Source of the DNA: Camarhynchus parvulus
Taxonomy: Eukaryota > Chordata > Aves > Passeriformes > Thraupidae
NCBI RefSeq assembly: GCF_901933205.1
Contig: NC_044576.1
Coordinates: 7,845,024 to 7,909,023, forward strand
Direction: 5' to 3'
DNA: 64,000 nt
Shown here: positions 48,621-61,924 of the stretch, in pieces
How the letters are laid out: each line of letters starts with the position of its first letter
How positions within the stretch are numbered: the first letter of the stretch is position 1
Translations under genes and position numbers: made by a program
The notes under the pieces: generated by a model
The model's input: only the letters and a program-made list of their open reading frames with translations
What the model was told of the DNA's origin: nothing
Databases searched by the model: none

Positions 48621-51600
48621 TTGAACAGCTGAATCCTATTTAAAATTACTTCTTTGTCATATGTAAAATTTTGTGATGTGTAAAATACTGTAAGTCAAAA
48701 GAAAACTTTCTCTTTAAAAGAGAATAGAATGTATTTATGCTGTCAGTCTCTTTGAGATCTCTAATGATCACCTAAACACACTGAACTAGGCTTTATTTGT
48801 ACTTCTGGCATTGTGGAGAAATTTAATAGTGTTCAATGACACATGTAAAATTTTCCCTCGATGCCTTTTACAGTACTGTAGAAATAACCATACTAAGCTG
48901 TAAACAAGAACTGTAACAACATAAAAATATTTAAGAAAGTGATGTAGTTTTGGACAAATATAGAACTGAAATGCAGAAATCATTATTAAATAGTACTTAA
49001 TTCCTACTTGATTGCTATTGAAATAAAATCCAGAGCTTAATTTAATTTTTCTCTATATTATGAGAGAGTGTGAGGGTGTAAAGATGGCGCATTGTACAAT
49101 TTTCTTGTGAGTTTTCCATACTGCTATTTCTTTGTAAGTTCAGAATTCATCCAGAACCCCAGTTTGGCTTTCTTTTTGGGTTGATTTTGGGTTTTGTTTT
49201 TGGTGTTTTGTTTTGTTTTTCAAGCAAGTTTTCAGCTTGCTAAAGTAAAGAACTTGTAAACGTATTCTAATAATTCAACAGGTAATAAACTAAAGAATTG
49301 AAAGACTTTCGACTACAATCACTTTTTAGTACTGTGATCTCATGCTTAACTAATAATCTTGCTCATAAATTGTTGCTATTTACATTTGCCAGTGTAACAT
49401 ATTCAGTGCAAGTCTAGACTTTTTTTTTTCCATTGATGGTAGACAAGCTCTCTGCTTGGAATTCTTTTTCAGTTTTGCACCCAAAATGATCTTAGAAAAA
49501 AATAGAAATGCTTTTAAGAGTGGACCAAATAATGATGTTGTAATAAAGCCATTCAGGTACAATTAGTCTAAAAGCAAGAGAACAAAAATTTTATTAGCTC
49601 TTATGAGATCATAATGTGGCTCTTTGTTTTTATTCTGTCTATGGTATGCATAGTAAGTAATTCTTTATTTATGTAGTGCATTTTTTTAGTAACCACTATT
49701 ACCTCTTAATTTATACATCAAACACCATAACATCTGCTTACTAAAATCATTCTGATTTTCCCCCTAAGCTACTCTCCTCTTTCTTAGGAGAGCATCACAA
49801 AAAAACAAAACACGAACCCAAAACAGAACTGAATGGCCTAATTTTTTTATCTGAGAGCACTGAGAATTTATATTTGTTCTTCTTAGTCTCTCAAGGAGCA
49901 GTGAACCCCTCTAAATTCTCTTACTGCTGGAACCACAAAGCAGAACCAGCTGCCATCATAGAGTGGCAGGAGATTTCTGGTTACTTCCACTTTGGGCTTC
50001 TGAGCCCTGGAGATTCCTGAGGGTTTTGTCTTTCACTCCGCAGCTGCTGAATTCTTTGGGGACCTGAAAAGCACCTACAAACAATCAGAAACCTTGACAG
50101 CTGAAAATAGGTACCCTCTTAGAAGTGGGAACCCAAAACTGAAGGCTACCTAAATCAAGAGTCCCTTTTCCACAGCTCAGAATCCATTCAGCTACTTTAA
50201 ACCTTCTGCGCTGGCAAGTCCATCGTTAATTTGTCCACAAATTTAGAAACACAGTGCATATGTGAGAGTCTCTTGCAGGGTCACTATAACTGAAAACTGA
50301 TTTCACTAATGAGAGCAGTGAAACCTCCTCATGGGAGGGTCCAGATTGGCTCCCCCTGAGCAGTTTGGACACCAGGGAATATCTAGAATCTCTTTCTTGG
50401 TTCTGTAGCATTCTCCTGAATTTGTGTCATAGAAATGCTGCTCTCCATATCTCAACATTGAACTGCTCTGAATCCAGGACCTGAGGCACACCAAGTACCC
50501 AGATGAGGGAGGGAGGGCAGGAAGAGAGATGGAATTTTGTTAATAACCATACAGATTCTCATTGAAAAATCCCATTTTATGTTTGTTAGAGCTACTGTAA
50601 GAGTATTGTTTTCTAATGAAAATATTTTGATTGATTAAACAGAGAATAATTGGAATATTTTTTTTGACCATCTAACTAGGCAGAAGGAGAGGCCACCAGA
50701 TGTTGAGGAACCCATGTGTTAATGGGGAGGATTTGCATTAAAAGGTGCCTGAGTGACATAGTGGCAGAGAAACTCTATATGCAAGTCATGACAATTTAGC
50801 AGGTTAGCTCTAAGTATTCCTGTGACACATATAATTTAGAAAGAAACATTTCATATCCATTGCTAACTGATTTTATGACGATTTGCTAAAGAAATCTGCC
50901 ATCTCTAGTTACACTAGAGGTCCATTCATCTGCCTGACAAGTTCTCTGTGAACCTGATCACCCTGACAGTGGGACAGACCTCAGAAAACTCTTTTACTAT
51001 CAATGTACACAAAAATATGTGCACAAATAGTTTCCCAAATAATTTCTAATAGAGGAAAGTGCAGTATCAGTTCAACCCTGCTGGGAGATTCCAGAGAGCC
51101 ATCTCTTGGGAAACCAGTGGAAGAGTAGCCTCTGTAAATGCTGCTAATTGTGCTAAACCAGCCTTTTCCTTGTCCAGTTTGCTATCACTGATTAGCAGAA
51201 ATGCATGCATCTCAGACTTGGGTGTTTTGCTAAGAAAGGGAGAAGGAAAATCTAAATCAGTTGACCTCTCTGCTGTTTAGGTTATGACATCAAGAGGTTT
51301 CCAAGGCTTGGCACGTTTGCCATGCCAGCTGTAGGCACATTTTGATCAGATTGGTGGCTATCCTGACAAGTCATGCAAGCCTTCCAATGACACAAGGGAC
51401 TGGATATGTGTTGTCAGATGCTATTTTCTGTTCTATTTTCTCCCCTCTTACCCTGGTCCCTTCTCTCACTTCCAGGGTTTTACAACATCTGAAATGACAA
51501 TGTCAGAAATTGCACAAAACTGCATCACACAGGATGTTGCCACCGCAGGAAAAGATGGCTGAGGCAAGCTCAGGCTGTCTGAACATCCACAGGAGCACTG

Positions 51601-53560
51601 TCATGTCTCATTCATTCCCTGATCACAGCTGCAGGACCAATGGTTTTTCCTAGCAGCATGCTTTATTTCTTGAGAGGAGGCTTATTTGAATGAAAATACT
51701 AATACAAGCAAATTAGTTTTGGGCATGCTGAACTGAGATAGAACATTTTTGCTTTCTGATTTATTTTCTGTTGAGTAATTCAGGAGATTTATATGCATTC
51801 TGTCTCTGATGGGACTCATAGAAGTGTGCATTTAGAATGGGTAGCCTCCTGTAGCCCTGAAACTCAGTTTCTCACACCAGGGTGCTGATATGCTGAAACC
51901 AGACACAATGAGCTCTTCTGCTCTCTCCTCTCCTCTGCAGCGTCTCTGGCATGGGCCAGAAAGGCAGGAATCACCTTTCTGACCATGCAGCCTGACCTCA
52001 GGCATCCCACAAAGCTCTTGCCTTCCCACAATATCCTTTCTCTCCCATGAGTTGTATTTGTTGCATTGTCTCTTTGTTCTGTAACACATTTTCTCTCTGT
52101 CCTTTATCAGCTGTGTTGTTGTGGCCTTTCATGGGCTACAGGAAAAAGAACACAATAGACACCAAGAGAGGTGTCCTGTGGCTTCCACACATTCATTCTC
52201 AGCACACTTCTGAGCAAGAGGTGGGCAAAGGGCCATGATCTGTACAGAAAATGCATATGGCAGGGGAGTGTTACTGTAGCTGCCAGACTCAATAGCATTC
52301 ACTCAGGGAACACTGATGAATTAAGTGGATCGCTGCGTGCAATCTACAAGGGTACACATCTCAGGGGTGAAAGGAAAACTGCTGTTAGGGTCATCGTGTT
52401 GGTTTCCTTATCCAGAAAAGAGATAGCAAGTGTGCAGTGTTGAAGGGGACAGAGGAAGTCCAGTAAATGTGGAATAATAGGTGTCTGGAAGTATTAGATC
52501 AAGCCAACCCACTGGACAAGTTTTATAGTTATTTCTTATTCCTTGAGTTTACTGCTTCTGAAAATAGTTCAAGTCCTGTATCACACAAGGCAAGAGGCTG
52601 CTGTCATCTTAAATAGCCCAAGGAAATGTGAGAATTACAAAAATAAAAATTAAATTAGAGAAAGAAAGGCTAAGTAAGACAAGCTTGCATTCAGATCGGG
52701 AGTTTTTGCTTCCCTCTAGCTCTGACTGGGGAATAGCTCCAAGTGAAGTCAAGATATTGATAAAATTAAAGCAAGAAGGGTAGATTGAGTAATTTAATTT
52801 CATTTTCTAATTAAATATGTTCTTCTTTGGAGGTAAAATATGTTAGTGGTTAAAGGAATAACAGGAAAACTAACCCTTAGGTAATAGGAAGGTGTTGAAG
52901 ACCACATCATGATTCCAGCAAGTCTGGACAGTGGTGACAAGGCCAGCAGTCTGTTGTAGAGGCTGGAACATGGGAGCACCCCTGCTCTTTCCTGCTCCCT
53001 AAGATGCAGTCAGAGCCAAATTCTGGCCAGCCATTTGTCTAACAATGCTTTTCTTTCTTCCTCCATCCACCAGCCTTCATCTGCTGAAATTTCCATGGTT
53101 TCATTGTTGAAGATTGAAGGCTGCTAGATGGCTGCCATAAATCACAAGAAAATGTGTTTAAAGTGCTACAGAAATTTTAGTGGGTGTTTCTGCAGACAAC
53201 ACTCCAGAAACACAGGAAAAAGAAATTATATAAGACTTAAAAATGATTTTAAAATAATTTATATGAAGACTTGTATAAAAAAATTTAAACAACCATTCCT
53301 TAAGCAGGAAAAAACCATCAGAGGCATTTATAATGACTTGTGAAAGATGTGGAGGAATGGTTTTTGGTGTTGGCCAAGTGTCTACTGGCAAACTGACCAA
53401 ACAAGTTGAAAATGGCTTTTCAGGGCTTGAATGACTTAAACATATGGGATCTAAGTCTGATGCATTGGCTAAGGTTGCCCAAACACTGTGTTTTGGCTGA
53501 TAGAACATATTCTGTAATCTAGCACATATGGTTTCCTGTGTGCTCATACCTGTTGCATTT
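48621..53560. other. Unique non-coding stretch, no gene seen
   Basis: AT-rich at first, with a T/G tract at 49171-49220, then ordinary unique sequence. Open frames are 90 codons or fewer and not recognisable. No tandem arrays, RNA genes or transposon ends were noticed. Confidence 0.6.
49171..49220. repeat. T/G-rich low-complexity tract
   Basis: TTTTGGG and GTTTT words, similar in style to the tracts at 7080 and 14261. Confidence 0.75.
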
Positions 53561-53596
53561 CTAATCCTAATTTGTGTTCTCCCCTTGCTTTTTTAG

Positions 53597-53692
53597 CTAA
53601 TGTCCCCACTGGCTACTGAGGGAATATTGTGAGGCTTCATGGCTTGTTCCTGACTTCTACAGGATAAATCTACACTGAGTTTCATCCAGAAG
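53597..53692 (+). ncRNA. Candidate untranslated exon (5'UTR or lncRNA), 96 bases
   Basis: The left edge is a strong acceptor: branch-like ctaatcctaat at 53561-53571, a pyrimidine-rich tract at 53571-53594 (tttgtgttctccccttgctt) and AG at 53595-53596. The right edge is a near-consensus donor, CAGAAG|GTAAGTC at 53687-53699. All three frames of the interval contain stops, so it cannot be an internal coding exon. It holds two short upstream-type reading frames starting ATG. An alternative acceptor (ttctacag) at 53655-53662 would give a 30-base exon. It could be a 5'UTR exon of a gene lying outside the window, a lncRNA exon, or an unused pair of splice-like sites. No transcript evidence is available here. 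Confidence 0.3.
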
Positions 53693-54087
53693 GTAAGTCA
53701 TCTTTTTCTGCTTGACACAGTTGCTAACTAATATTTTTAGCGACTAGATATATTTGAAAGTTACCTCTGTTGAATTTTAACTTGCCCACTTGCCAGAAAT
53801 TGTTGGTGAATGGACTGGAACAGACACACGCAGATATCGACAGTGCAAGTCCTGGTTTAGCTGGAAACCAGAATGCAAATGAAGTAAAAAAAGCTATCAC
53901 TTCAAAGAAGGGTCATCTCGGGAGCTGCTGACTGTCTTTTCCCATGTGTTGCAAGTCAGGGCTTGCTTGTCCAAGAAAGAGAGACAGGTTGTTAAAGAGT
54001 TTGCTTTATCTTGCTCATCACATATCTGTTCTAGTTAGGGGCTGAGATGAAATATTCAAGGCACCAGGCCAGCAGCAGGACTGGCAG

Positions 54088-54130
54088 CGGGTTCCCCAGC
54101 AGGTTTCCCCGGCGCTTGCGCGGCTCGGTG
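54088..54130. promoter_or_regulatory. Small CpG cluster
   Basis: Six CpGs occur in about 45 bases (gcggg, ccggcgc, gcgcgg, tcgg), the densest CpG group I noticed in the window. It lies about 400 bases downstream of the candidate exon at 53597-53692. It is too small to meet usual CpG-island length criteria. Confidence 0.3.
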
Positions 54131-55003
54131 AGACAGGCACAGAGCCTTGGTGCCAGAGGGCTGCAGGACACACTGCTGCCTCCCAAAAGGCTGCAGGTAC
54201 CTGCTGCAAGATGTGCTCATCATTTTGCTGTCCCTCTCCTTAAATAATACATGTGATCACTGTTTTTTCCTGGCCTACATGGCTGGGAGCGCTGGGCTTT
54301 CGTGTGAGTTGGGGATTTGAGCAGGCTGAGCTGGGGTTGATTGCAGTGAGAGCTTTGTGATCACCTGCTATGCTTATTCATATTATCATGATGATCTGAC
54401 ATGTTCCAAAGCCTATATTTTACATAAAATCATGGTACACATTTTTTCGTCAAGGAAAAAAATATATGCTTTCAGGAATAATTTTTAAAAATCAAATTTA
54501 TAATTTATCTCTTTTTTGTTGCCAATCATTTTGAAATGAATGTATTATTCTAACTATAGGTTGAGTTGCTTCCATTAATACTTCTTGGCTTAAGGTTTGT
54601 TTCTTCTGTGAAATTCAAACAGACCAGGTAACTGTCTGTTCTCTGTCCAGCTAAACTCTTCAGAATGATCCTTCTGGCAAATCCAGGAAAAAGTTCAAAC
54701 ACCTCTCTCTTTGAGCTCATGATGAATTTAATTCACTAAGAAAAAATACAGGAGTTCACACAGGAGAACTAAACACAGTAGAAATAAACTAAAATCTGAC
54801 TGCCATCAGCAGCTATTAGGATGTAAGTTATTGTTAAAATAGTCAAATTAAGAACTGGATGGTTTGGGGGAGATATTGCTGAGCTAAATACGAGGTACCG
54901 GGCTCTCTAAAAGATTAACTTGGCTAAATTAGGTCAGATCATTAGCTGATTCAGCGCTGTCTCTTTATTTAAAATCTCTTGATTTAGCTGCAGGATATAG
55001 GTA

Positions 55004-55049
55004 TATTGATATAGGAATGATATATTCCTATTGATATAGGAATGATATA
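55004..55049. repeat. 25-base-period direct duplication
   Basis: A 21-base word beginning tattgatataggaatgatat is present at 55004-55024 and exactly again at 55029-55049, separated by four bases. Confidence 0.85.
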
Positions 55050-58000
55050 CACCTGCATATCTCAGCTGTGTCTTGCACTGCACTTCCCCATGGTACTTCA
55101 GCATTAAGGGGAAAAAAGCAGCTACATTTTAAAAAGGTTTCTACCATAAGGAGTGGCAATATCTATGCAGACTTGCAGGATGTCTATGTAGTACCTGTAT
55201 ATATAGATACCAAAATTCCTTATGTGTTGAAGGTAAGAGAATAATTTCATGGCCTGCCATGATTAGGAAAAAAACCCTGAAATTTGAAGATACTTCAAGA
55301 TATGGAGCATCAGCTTTGGTCCTGGGAGAAAAGGATTGCATTAAGGCAATTAGAGATGCATACTAAATTAATTAATCCCACAGCTTTATCACACAGCTGA
55401 TATTTTTGAGAAATAATTTGCAGGAAAATGTTTCCTCGTGTTCACCCACATGTGGGATTTTCTGTTCAGCAGCATTGCTGAACTGGGGGGCTCTGAGTGT
55501 GCTCAATACCACGAGAGGTGTGTACCAGAGATGGAAAGGCACATGAATAGCCAGCCTGCTATTCTACAATTCCATGCTATGTTTTGCTTAATGTCATGGA
55601 TACAGAAGATTCAATTCTGGGGTAAAATCTTATCTATTTCTACACTTTAACTTTTATTTTATTTTATAACTCTAAATTACAAAAGTCTTTTTTTTTTTAG
55701 TTCAATGGATCTAATACTTTCTTTTGGTTACAAATGACCACAGAAAATAGACTTTAAATTGACATTTTCTCTCTATAAAACCAGCATGTTTAGATATATT
55801 CGTGGTTCTTTGCTGTGTACAAAACTTCAACTCAAATGATATTAGGCATCCAAATAGCAAGCATTTAATCCAGCCAAATGTAAGATGTGTAAGTCTCAGT
55901 TAGCTGCCTAAGAGAGAGATGGGAATGGCTCAAGCATCCCCTGTTTTCCACAGGGGGAGATGAGCCCTTCCTGTGATATTTGTGTTGTTCACTGCCTTGG
56001 AGGGAAGCCTAGAGGAACTCTCTCAGGTAGAAATCTGCCCCAGAGGGAAAAGGATAGTTCACATTAAGGCTTTTAACTTCCTTCCATCAGGGAGAAAAGG
56101 AAACCCCAGCATCATTTATGAGTCCTGTGTATGCATATTTGCAGAGAGGCACATGTGTGCCACTGATGTTTGCCAGGCTCTGAACCAATTTACAATAATT
56201 GTACTTTACAGAGTGGCAGGGCTGGGCTGGTACTTGGGGTTATGGCATACTGGCACTTCTCCCAGCCTGTCAACATGTACAATTGAATCTTATTTTTCAT
56301 TCCTGCTCCTGCTGTGAAAAATAAGCCTTAAAAACATTTATTGAAGTGCAGAGTGATGCAGCAGTGTCCGCCCACATTTGCAACCTGAGCCAGAGCCAGT
56401 GAGAGATGAGAGCTGGCCCTTCCATTTCCTCACTTATTGTGGGGGTTATGGGACAGCAGTACAGGAGTCAATATTAAATGCTACTTTGCAAAAGAGTGGG
56501 GAGGAAATCACAGCAGGAAGATTTACACATCTATCTCTGAGTGGCCCTTCATTGCCATGCAGATGGAGCTGGGTAACAGCACATCTCCCTCTTCTTGGAG
56601 CCATAAATAGCATCCCTGCATGCCAGTTCATATCCCACTCATCTTACACTTAATTTTTAGCTTATAAATAGTTGTAAAGCCCAGATTTATAGTTTGTTAC
56701 AGTGTTAATATAATTTCTGTATCTGCTTAATTTGAACAACATTTTTACTACCTTTTGTGTTAGATTTTCTCCTAGCAGAAACTTATCTTTACTGTGTTCT
56801 AAATTAAGCTTTCATGCCTTTTCAGCCTGCATACATTTTTTTAGTCAAGGATTATACTGGAAATATTAAGGAGTTATTAGAAATTATGATTAATCAATTT
56901 TATTACAATAGCACTTAGAAGTCCCTGCTGAGACAGGAGACCTATTGCACTGGGCACTGTAGGGACACATAAAAGACTGAGTTTCTGCTTCAAAGAGCTG
57001 AAAATTGGACCAGAAAAGACATGTTTCTCTTGGCTTCAAGGGAAACTGAATAAGGGTTTTTGCAGTATTCTTGAGCAAGCTGGAAGCCCCATGTTTCATT
57101 GAAGCCTCTTCTTTTTAATTCCACTGTTTCATAAAAAATATATAATGAATGAAGCTGTATTGAATTTTTAGTTAAAAGAATCTCAGTCTGTCTCTGCTCT
57201 GTCCCCCCACAGCCTGCTCCTTTTGCTCTCTTCATTCTTCTTGTGCAGGAGCTGTACAACAGCCCTGTGTTCTCTGTTCAGCAAACCTTTTCAAACAGCT
57301 GCATTTGTGTCTTCTCATCACATTTCTAATATTGAATTTTCTCGTTTCAAAAGCCATTTCACTTCTCATTCTTGTTAGCTCTGTAGTTATGGGAAAATAG
57401 TCAAAACTTTCAAAGTAGCAAAGAAAAGGAGCAAGAAGGGAATGTCCTCCCCTCTGTCATTCTCCTCTCTATCAGCTCTGTTAGCAGAGGAGTTATCAAA
57501 ATGCTGCATGGGAGCTACAATGGTTAAAGACTATGCTCTCTCTTACCACTAACCTTAAATCAGTTTTCTTCATTGTACAAGAGGAGAAAAAAGGCAGGGA
57601 GCAGAGCTGCAGGTTATTGCCTCTGTTGATGCAAAGGCAGAGAGAAATCTACCTTGGGAGACAAAGTAGAATAGCCAAGTTCACAAGGTAAATCCTCCTT
57701 TCTGCTTGGGTTTAGCCTTATGCTTCCAAGGCTCCTGCTCTGCCTCTGGTGAGCTGTCCCTCTAAGCTCTCTCCCACCACTCTCAGAAGCTGTGGAGAAG
57801 CTGAAATGAGAAGGTAAGGAGAGGCTACATGTGGGGGGCAGCCCCAGAGGGTGCCAGGCAATCTTTGAAGGGACTGATTAGTGCAGACAGTGACAGAGCA
57901 AGTTCCAGCCAAGCATGATTGCTGCTACGAAGGAACGGCCTTGTTTTAACTTGACTATTGTTCCCTGATAATCTGTGAAACTGGAGTGGAATTCAAAGCA

Positions 58001-60130
58001 GCATTGGTCTGGGCATTAATCTGAGCACAGTGGTTCCTTGCAACTTGCTCTGATCTCCAGTGCCTTTAATCTTGCAGTAAATTTTGATTTGATTTCTCAC
58101 TATGATATACCTCCCCATGGAGGTGGACAAAGGAGAGCTGAGGGAAACTGCCCAGGCCAGTGAAGTGTTGGAGGACCTGCTTGAAGCCATTGTGAAGAAA
58201 ATAAATACAGCTTTTCAGGCACTGTAATCTATTTTCTCTTATGAATAGCAAGCTGAAGGTTTTAAATTGAGTAAAACAAGTGGCTAAATCACCTTCTGAA
58301 AATGAACTACTGAACAGGAACGCAATCTTTCCCATGAATTTCCGTAGACAACAACCGAGCTCCCTGCAGTGTCTATGACACAAAAACCTGTTATTATCTT
58401 TCTATGGAATCTGGTGAGTTATAGTAGCTGTCTCAGAAACTCTATCAGGACTCTTTCTGTCTGTTTCAAGGCAGCTGTCTTTCGGGGTGTGAGCAGCATC
58501 TCCCCTCTGATTGGGAGCGTCTCAGTCCCAAGCTGGTTGCAAAGCTCGTGATGCTCTCTCAGGCAGACCAGGGCTGGGTTGTCCAAACCCAGGCAGCAGG
58601 ACTGGGAGCCAGCTCCTTCCCCACCTTCCTTGCTGTCAACATTTTCCTGCTTCTCCTGGGGGAGGAAAGCTGCAGCCTTCCATGTGCAGCTGTGCCAGGC
58701 TGTGGCAGAACTTTGTTCTAGGAGGGGTAGCCCAGGTTGCCCTCAGCTGGGCAGTGATGCCCAGTGGCAGAAATGTGGTTGTGCCCCTCTTCCCTTTGAT
58801 TCAGCACACGCTGTTAACAGCCTTGTCTTTTACTCAGTCTAGTGAAAACATGGGATCACTGTGGTTCTGCCACTTCAGTGCTTTCTTGGGAAATACAACC
58901 AGGCAGCCTCTTGCCAGCTGCTCAGCTACAGAGCCAAATGGAGCCTCTGAAAAGATTTTAGACTGTGTATGTTTCTTCCCCATCCACAAATTCTAGGAAG
59001 GTTAAAAAAAATTTTTAAAACCTTTGTAAATTAAATTATGCTGCTGTGATAATTTTGTAACCTTTGATTCTCATTCTGTACAATTTCCAAACAATGAGCA
59101 ATTCTTTAATGGAAAATTAATTGGAATCTTTCAACACTTTTAAAATGCTTTCATTGTTTTCCTCCCTTCTGTATCAGGAATTTTATTATAATTGATATTT
59201 CCCGCTTGTGTTGGGTGAATTCACAATTTTTTTCCAAAAAAATTAAACCAAAATGAGTGGGATTCTTTCTTAGTGATAATCATGCCTGAGGTGAACCTGT
59301 TACTGTTATGCTTATGGATTATTTAGGAACGAGCACAACAGGAGGGTGGACTGCTCTTAGCCACTCAGTCAAACTGGCAGCAGCTGAGGCTCACAGAGGA
59401 GCCCTTGGTGCCTGGGTCCTGGCAGGAGCTAGAGAGTCATTTCTGCGCCCTGAGCACCAGCTGCAGCTCTGCTCTCCTGTCCTGGGGCCACATCCAGGCA
59501 CTGCAGGTAGCTGAACTGTCCGTAATGGGATATTCAACAGCGAGTTTTAGTAAACAGGATAGTTCAAGACAGATGTCTGGATTGAACCCGAAGGTGAAAG
59601 CAGGAGGCGTCTTTCAGGCACAGGAGATTTACAGAGGAAGAAAGGATAGTAAGGATAACAGGAGGAGTGGATTATTTTGTTCATTTCTTTGATGCCATAG
59701 AGTCTCTGTGTTCTGCTGTTTGCAGGTTCTTGGTGCATGCTTCCAGTTAAATTTTCACGGTACTCCTCTCCCCACTTAGCCCTGCTGTGTTTCCTTGCCC
59801 TGTAGCACCAAGCAACAAAACTTAATAATGGAACAAACACAGCAATCACTTTAAACTAATGCTGCCCCTCTTTCATTATTCAGTGAGTTACATCCTGGGC
59901 TGCTGACAAGGGTGATCTTAAAAAAAAGTTTAAATGCATATTTATATTAAATCCACACTCCGTGTGTGTATTTAAGTTAGTCGTTTCAGTGCTTTTCTGT
60001 GCACTCAGTTCTCCTCTTAGGAGAAAAAACTCCTCATTCAGTGAGGACATGAATAAAAGGAAGAGGGAACAGGCACAAACATGAATTCTTGAAGAAGAAC
60101 TTTATACACATAATATACATCTTTAAGCTC

Positions 60131-60630
60131 AGCTTCTTGCATTTTTGGAAAGTTTGCATCAGCCTTATGGTTAATATTGCCTTAATTTACAGCTGCAATT
60201 TGTAGTATTATCCTACCTTCAAAAACAAACTATCTTGAGGATAAGTTAAATCAAGATAGTGCTATTATTGTTTGGTGAAATATTTATAATTAGTTGATGT
60301 CATGACTTAAGAAAATAGCAAGAGAATTCTAGCATTCTTTTCTTTCTTCCCACAAATGCTGGGAGAATGAATGTGAATGGCAGAATTGGCAAAATATTGA
60401 GCTTTCAAATGAATACAGTAATGAAATAAACAGGCAAGCTGATCACAGTATGAAGACATACTGATCATTCCCTTGGCATGTCTGGATTTAGTACTAATTA
60501 TTTATGATACTTCATACTGTGATAATGAATGTTCTTTGGTATGCTTTGGAAAGCTAATGAAGTTCTACTGCCAGATTCTGACACCTTTCTTTTTAATTAT
60601 CTAGCAGTTGTCATGTGCATGGCCTCCATG
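60131..60630. promoter_or_regulatory. Possible conserved non-coding block containing a 14-base inverted repeat
   Basis: Balanced unique sequence with several homeodomain-type cores (TAATTA-like words near 60290, 60495 and 60596), GATCA words, and a perfect inverted repeat at 60442-60523. No open frame of note occurs. The regulatory reading is inference from composition only. Confidence 0.22.
60442..60523. repeat. 14-base perfect inverted repeat
   Basis: atcacagtatgaag (60442-60455) is exactly complementary to cttcatactgtgat (60510-60523), with a 54-base spacer. By a rough estimate (64,000 positions, about 100 spacings, 4 to the power 14) far fewer than one such pair is expected by chance. 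The spacer does not extend the stem into a microRNA-precursor-like hairpin. Confidence 0.85.
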
Positions 60631-61849
60631 ATTTAAGGAGAACCATGTCTCTCAACATGGAAAAGAGGAACAAACTTTGGCTGTTCAAAAAAATTGGACA
60701 AATACATGACATGGGACAATCTGGTTCAAAGAAAGGGTTTGCACTGATGTTCTGTGAAAGCAAGGAATAAATCTATTTTGATTCCAGAGAAGTCTTTCTG
60801 GAAGGGTTAATCAAAAAGAGCTCCAGCAGAGGACACAAAAGCATTTAGAAGAGGCACAATGAATTTTGACTGCCTTTGAATCTATTTATCAAAGCCAGGA
60901 GCTGTTCCCATTTCAACGCAGGTGGAACAATAATAAATATCGAACAAAGCAACTCAATCTGTATTCAGAACATTTCAATACATGGAAAGTTAACTGCAGA
61001 AAGAAAGCAAGCTTGCAGAGTCAGACCTATTGACTCCTGCTACTTCTATTTCTCATTGAAAATGAGTGGTGAATGGCACACAAAGATCTGCAAGATATTT
61101 ACATTATTGCCATTAACATATAACAAGAAGCACATTCAGCAATGTGACTTTATTATTTAACAGAATCAATAATCTTGTACATCACAGGAACCTAATTCAT
61201 CTGTAAACCTTGCCACTTTCTTTCATTCTGAGTGACTAACTTTACATGTCAAATTTCAGGCTCGGTAGGGCCGTGTTATTTTCCTACCTGACACTTATCC
61301 CTCTAGGAGGGACTTTTTGCCATGAGCCCTGTATGATTAGAAACAGCTTCCTCTGTGGAGGACAGGCAGCAGGAAGACTCCAGTTTGAAGTGGTGAGTTC
61401 TGGCTGACACGGGTACCATCCTCTGTGAGCAGGCAAGTGTGGCACCAGTGACTCTTCCTGGCAGTCCTTGTTCACAATCTTTGTAAGACCACAGTGTCTG
61501 CACACCCTTCCTCTCTTGGATTTTTCTCCCACTCTCACTATAGTAGATACCTATAGAAAACCACTGGAGAGAATTCCACCTGCGTCAGGCAGGCACAGCT
61601 GAGACTGATGCCTGCCAGGTACTCAGCAGAGATTGTCCTAAAGATCTCTCCTTCAGAGGCAGCCTGGGGTCTGCATAATCCCTACTTCAGCCACAAACCC
61701 AAAGCAGGTCCTTGATGACATAAAGGGAAAGCAAATGAACAAAACCTGTATATACTGGGTCATTATAAAATGCAGTTAAACACCTAAAGGACGCCATCAG
61801 ATCACTGACAAAAATAATGTTCAACAGTTCACTGCTGCTGCTGTCTGGA

Positions 61850-61924
61850 CAAAACCCAAACCACAACAGCTCTCACCCCACCCCTCCAAAAAAAGCCCAA
61901 ACCCAAATACACTACCTCCCCCTC
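61850..61924. repeat. C/A-rich low-complexity stretch
   Basis: About 75 bases with very few G or T: ACCC, CCCA and CAAA words. It may be part of the same class of bird A/C-rich tracts as 12056 and 63664. Confidence 0.65.

Larger units (their letters stand above)
53700..60130. other. Unique non-coding stretch, no gene recognised
   Basis: The longest open frame is 161 codons at 58511-58996 plus, with an 87-codon frame overlapping in another phase. It sits in a GC-richer segment and matches no family I know. A donor-like GAAG|GTAAGG occurs at about 57811 without a convincing exon before it. A CpG cluster and a 25-base-period duplication are listed separately. Confidence 0.55.

Noticed and set aside
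58511..58996. 161-codon open frame on the plus strand
   Set aside because: GC-richer segment, another frame open over the same bases, no motif or family resemblance, no promoter or splice context.
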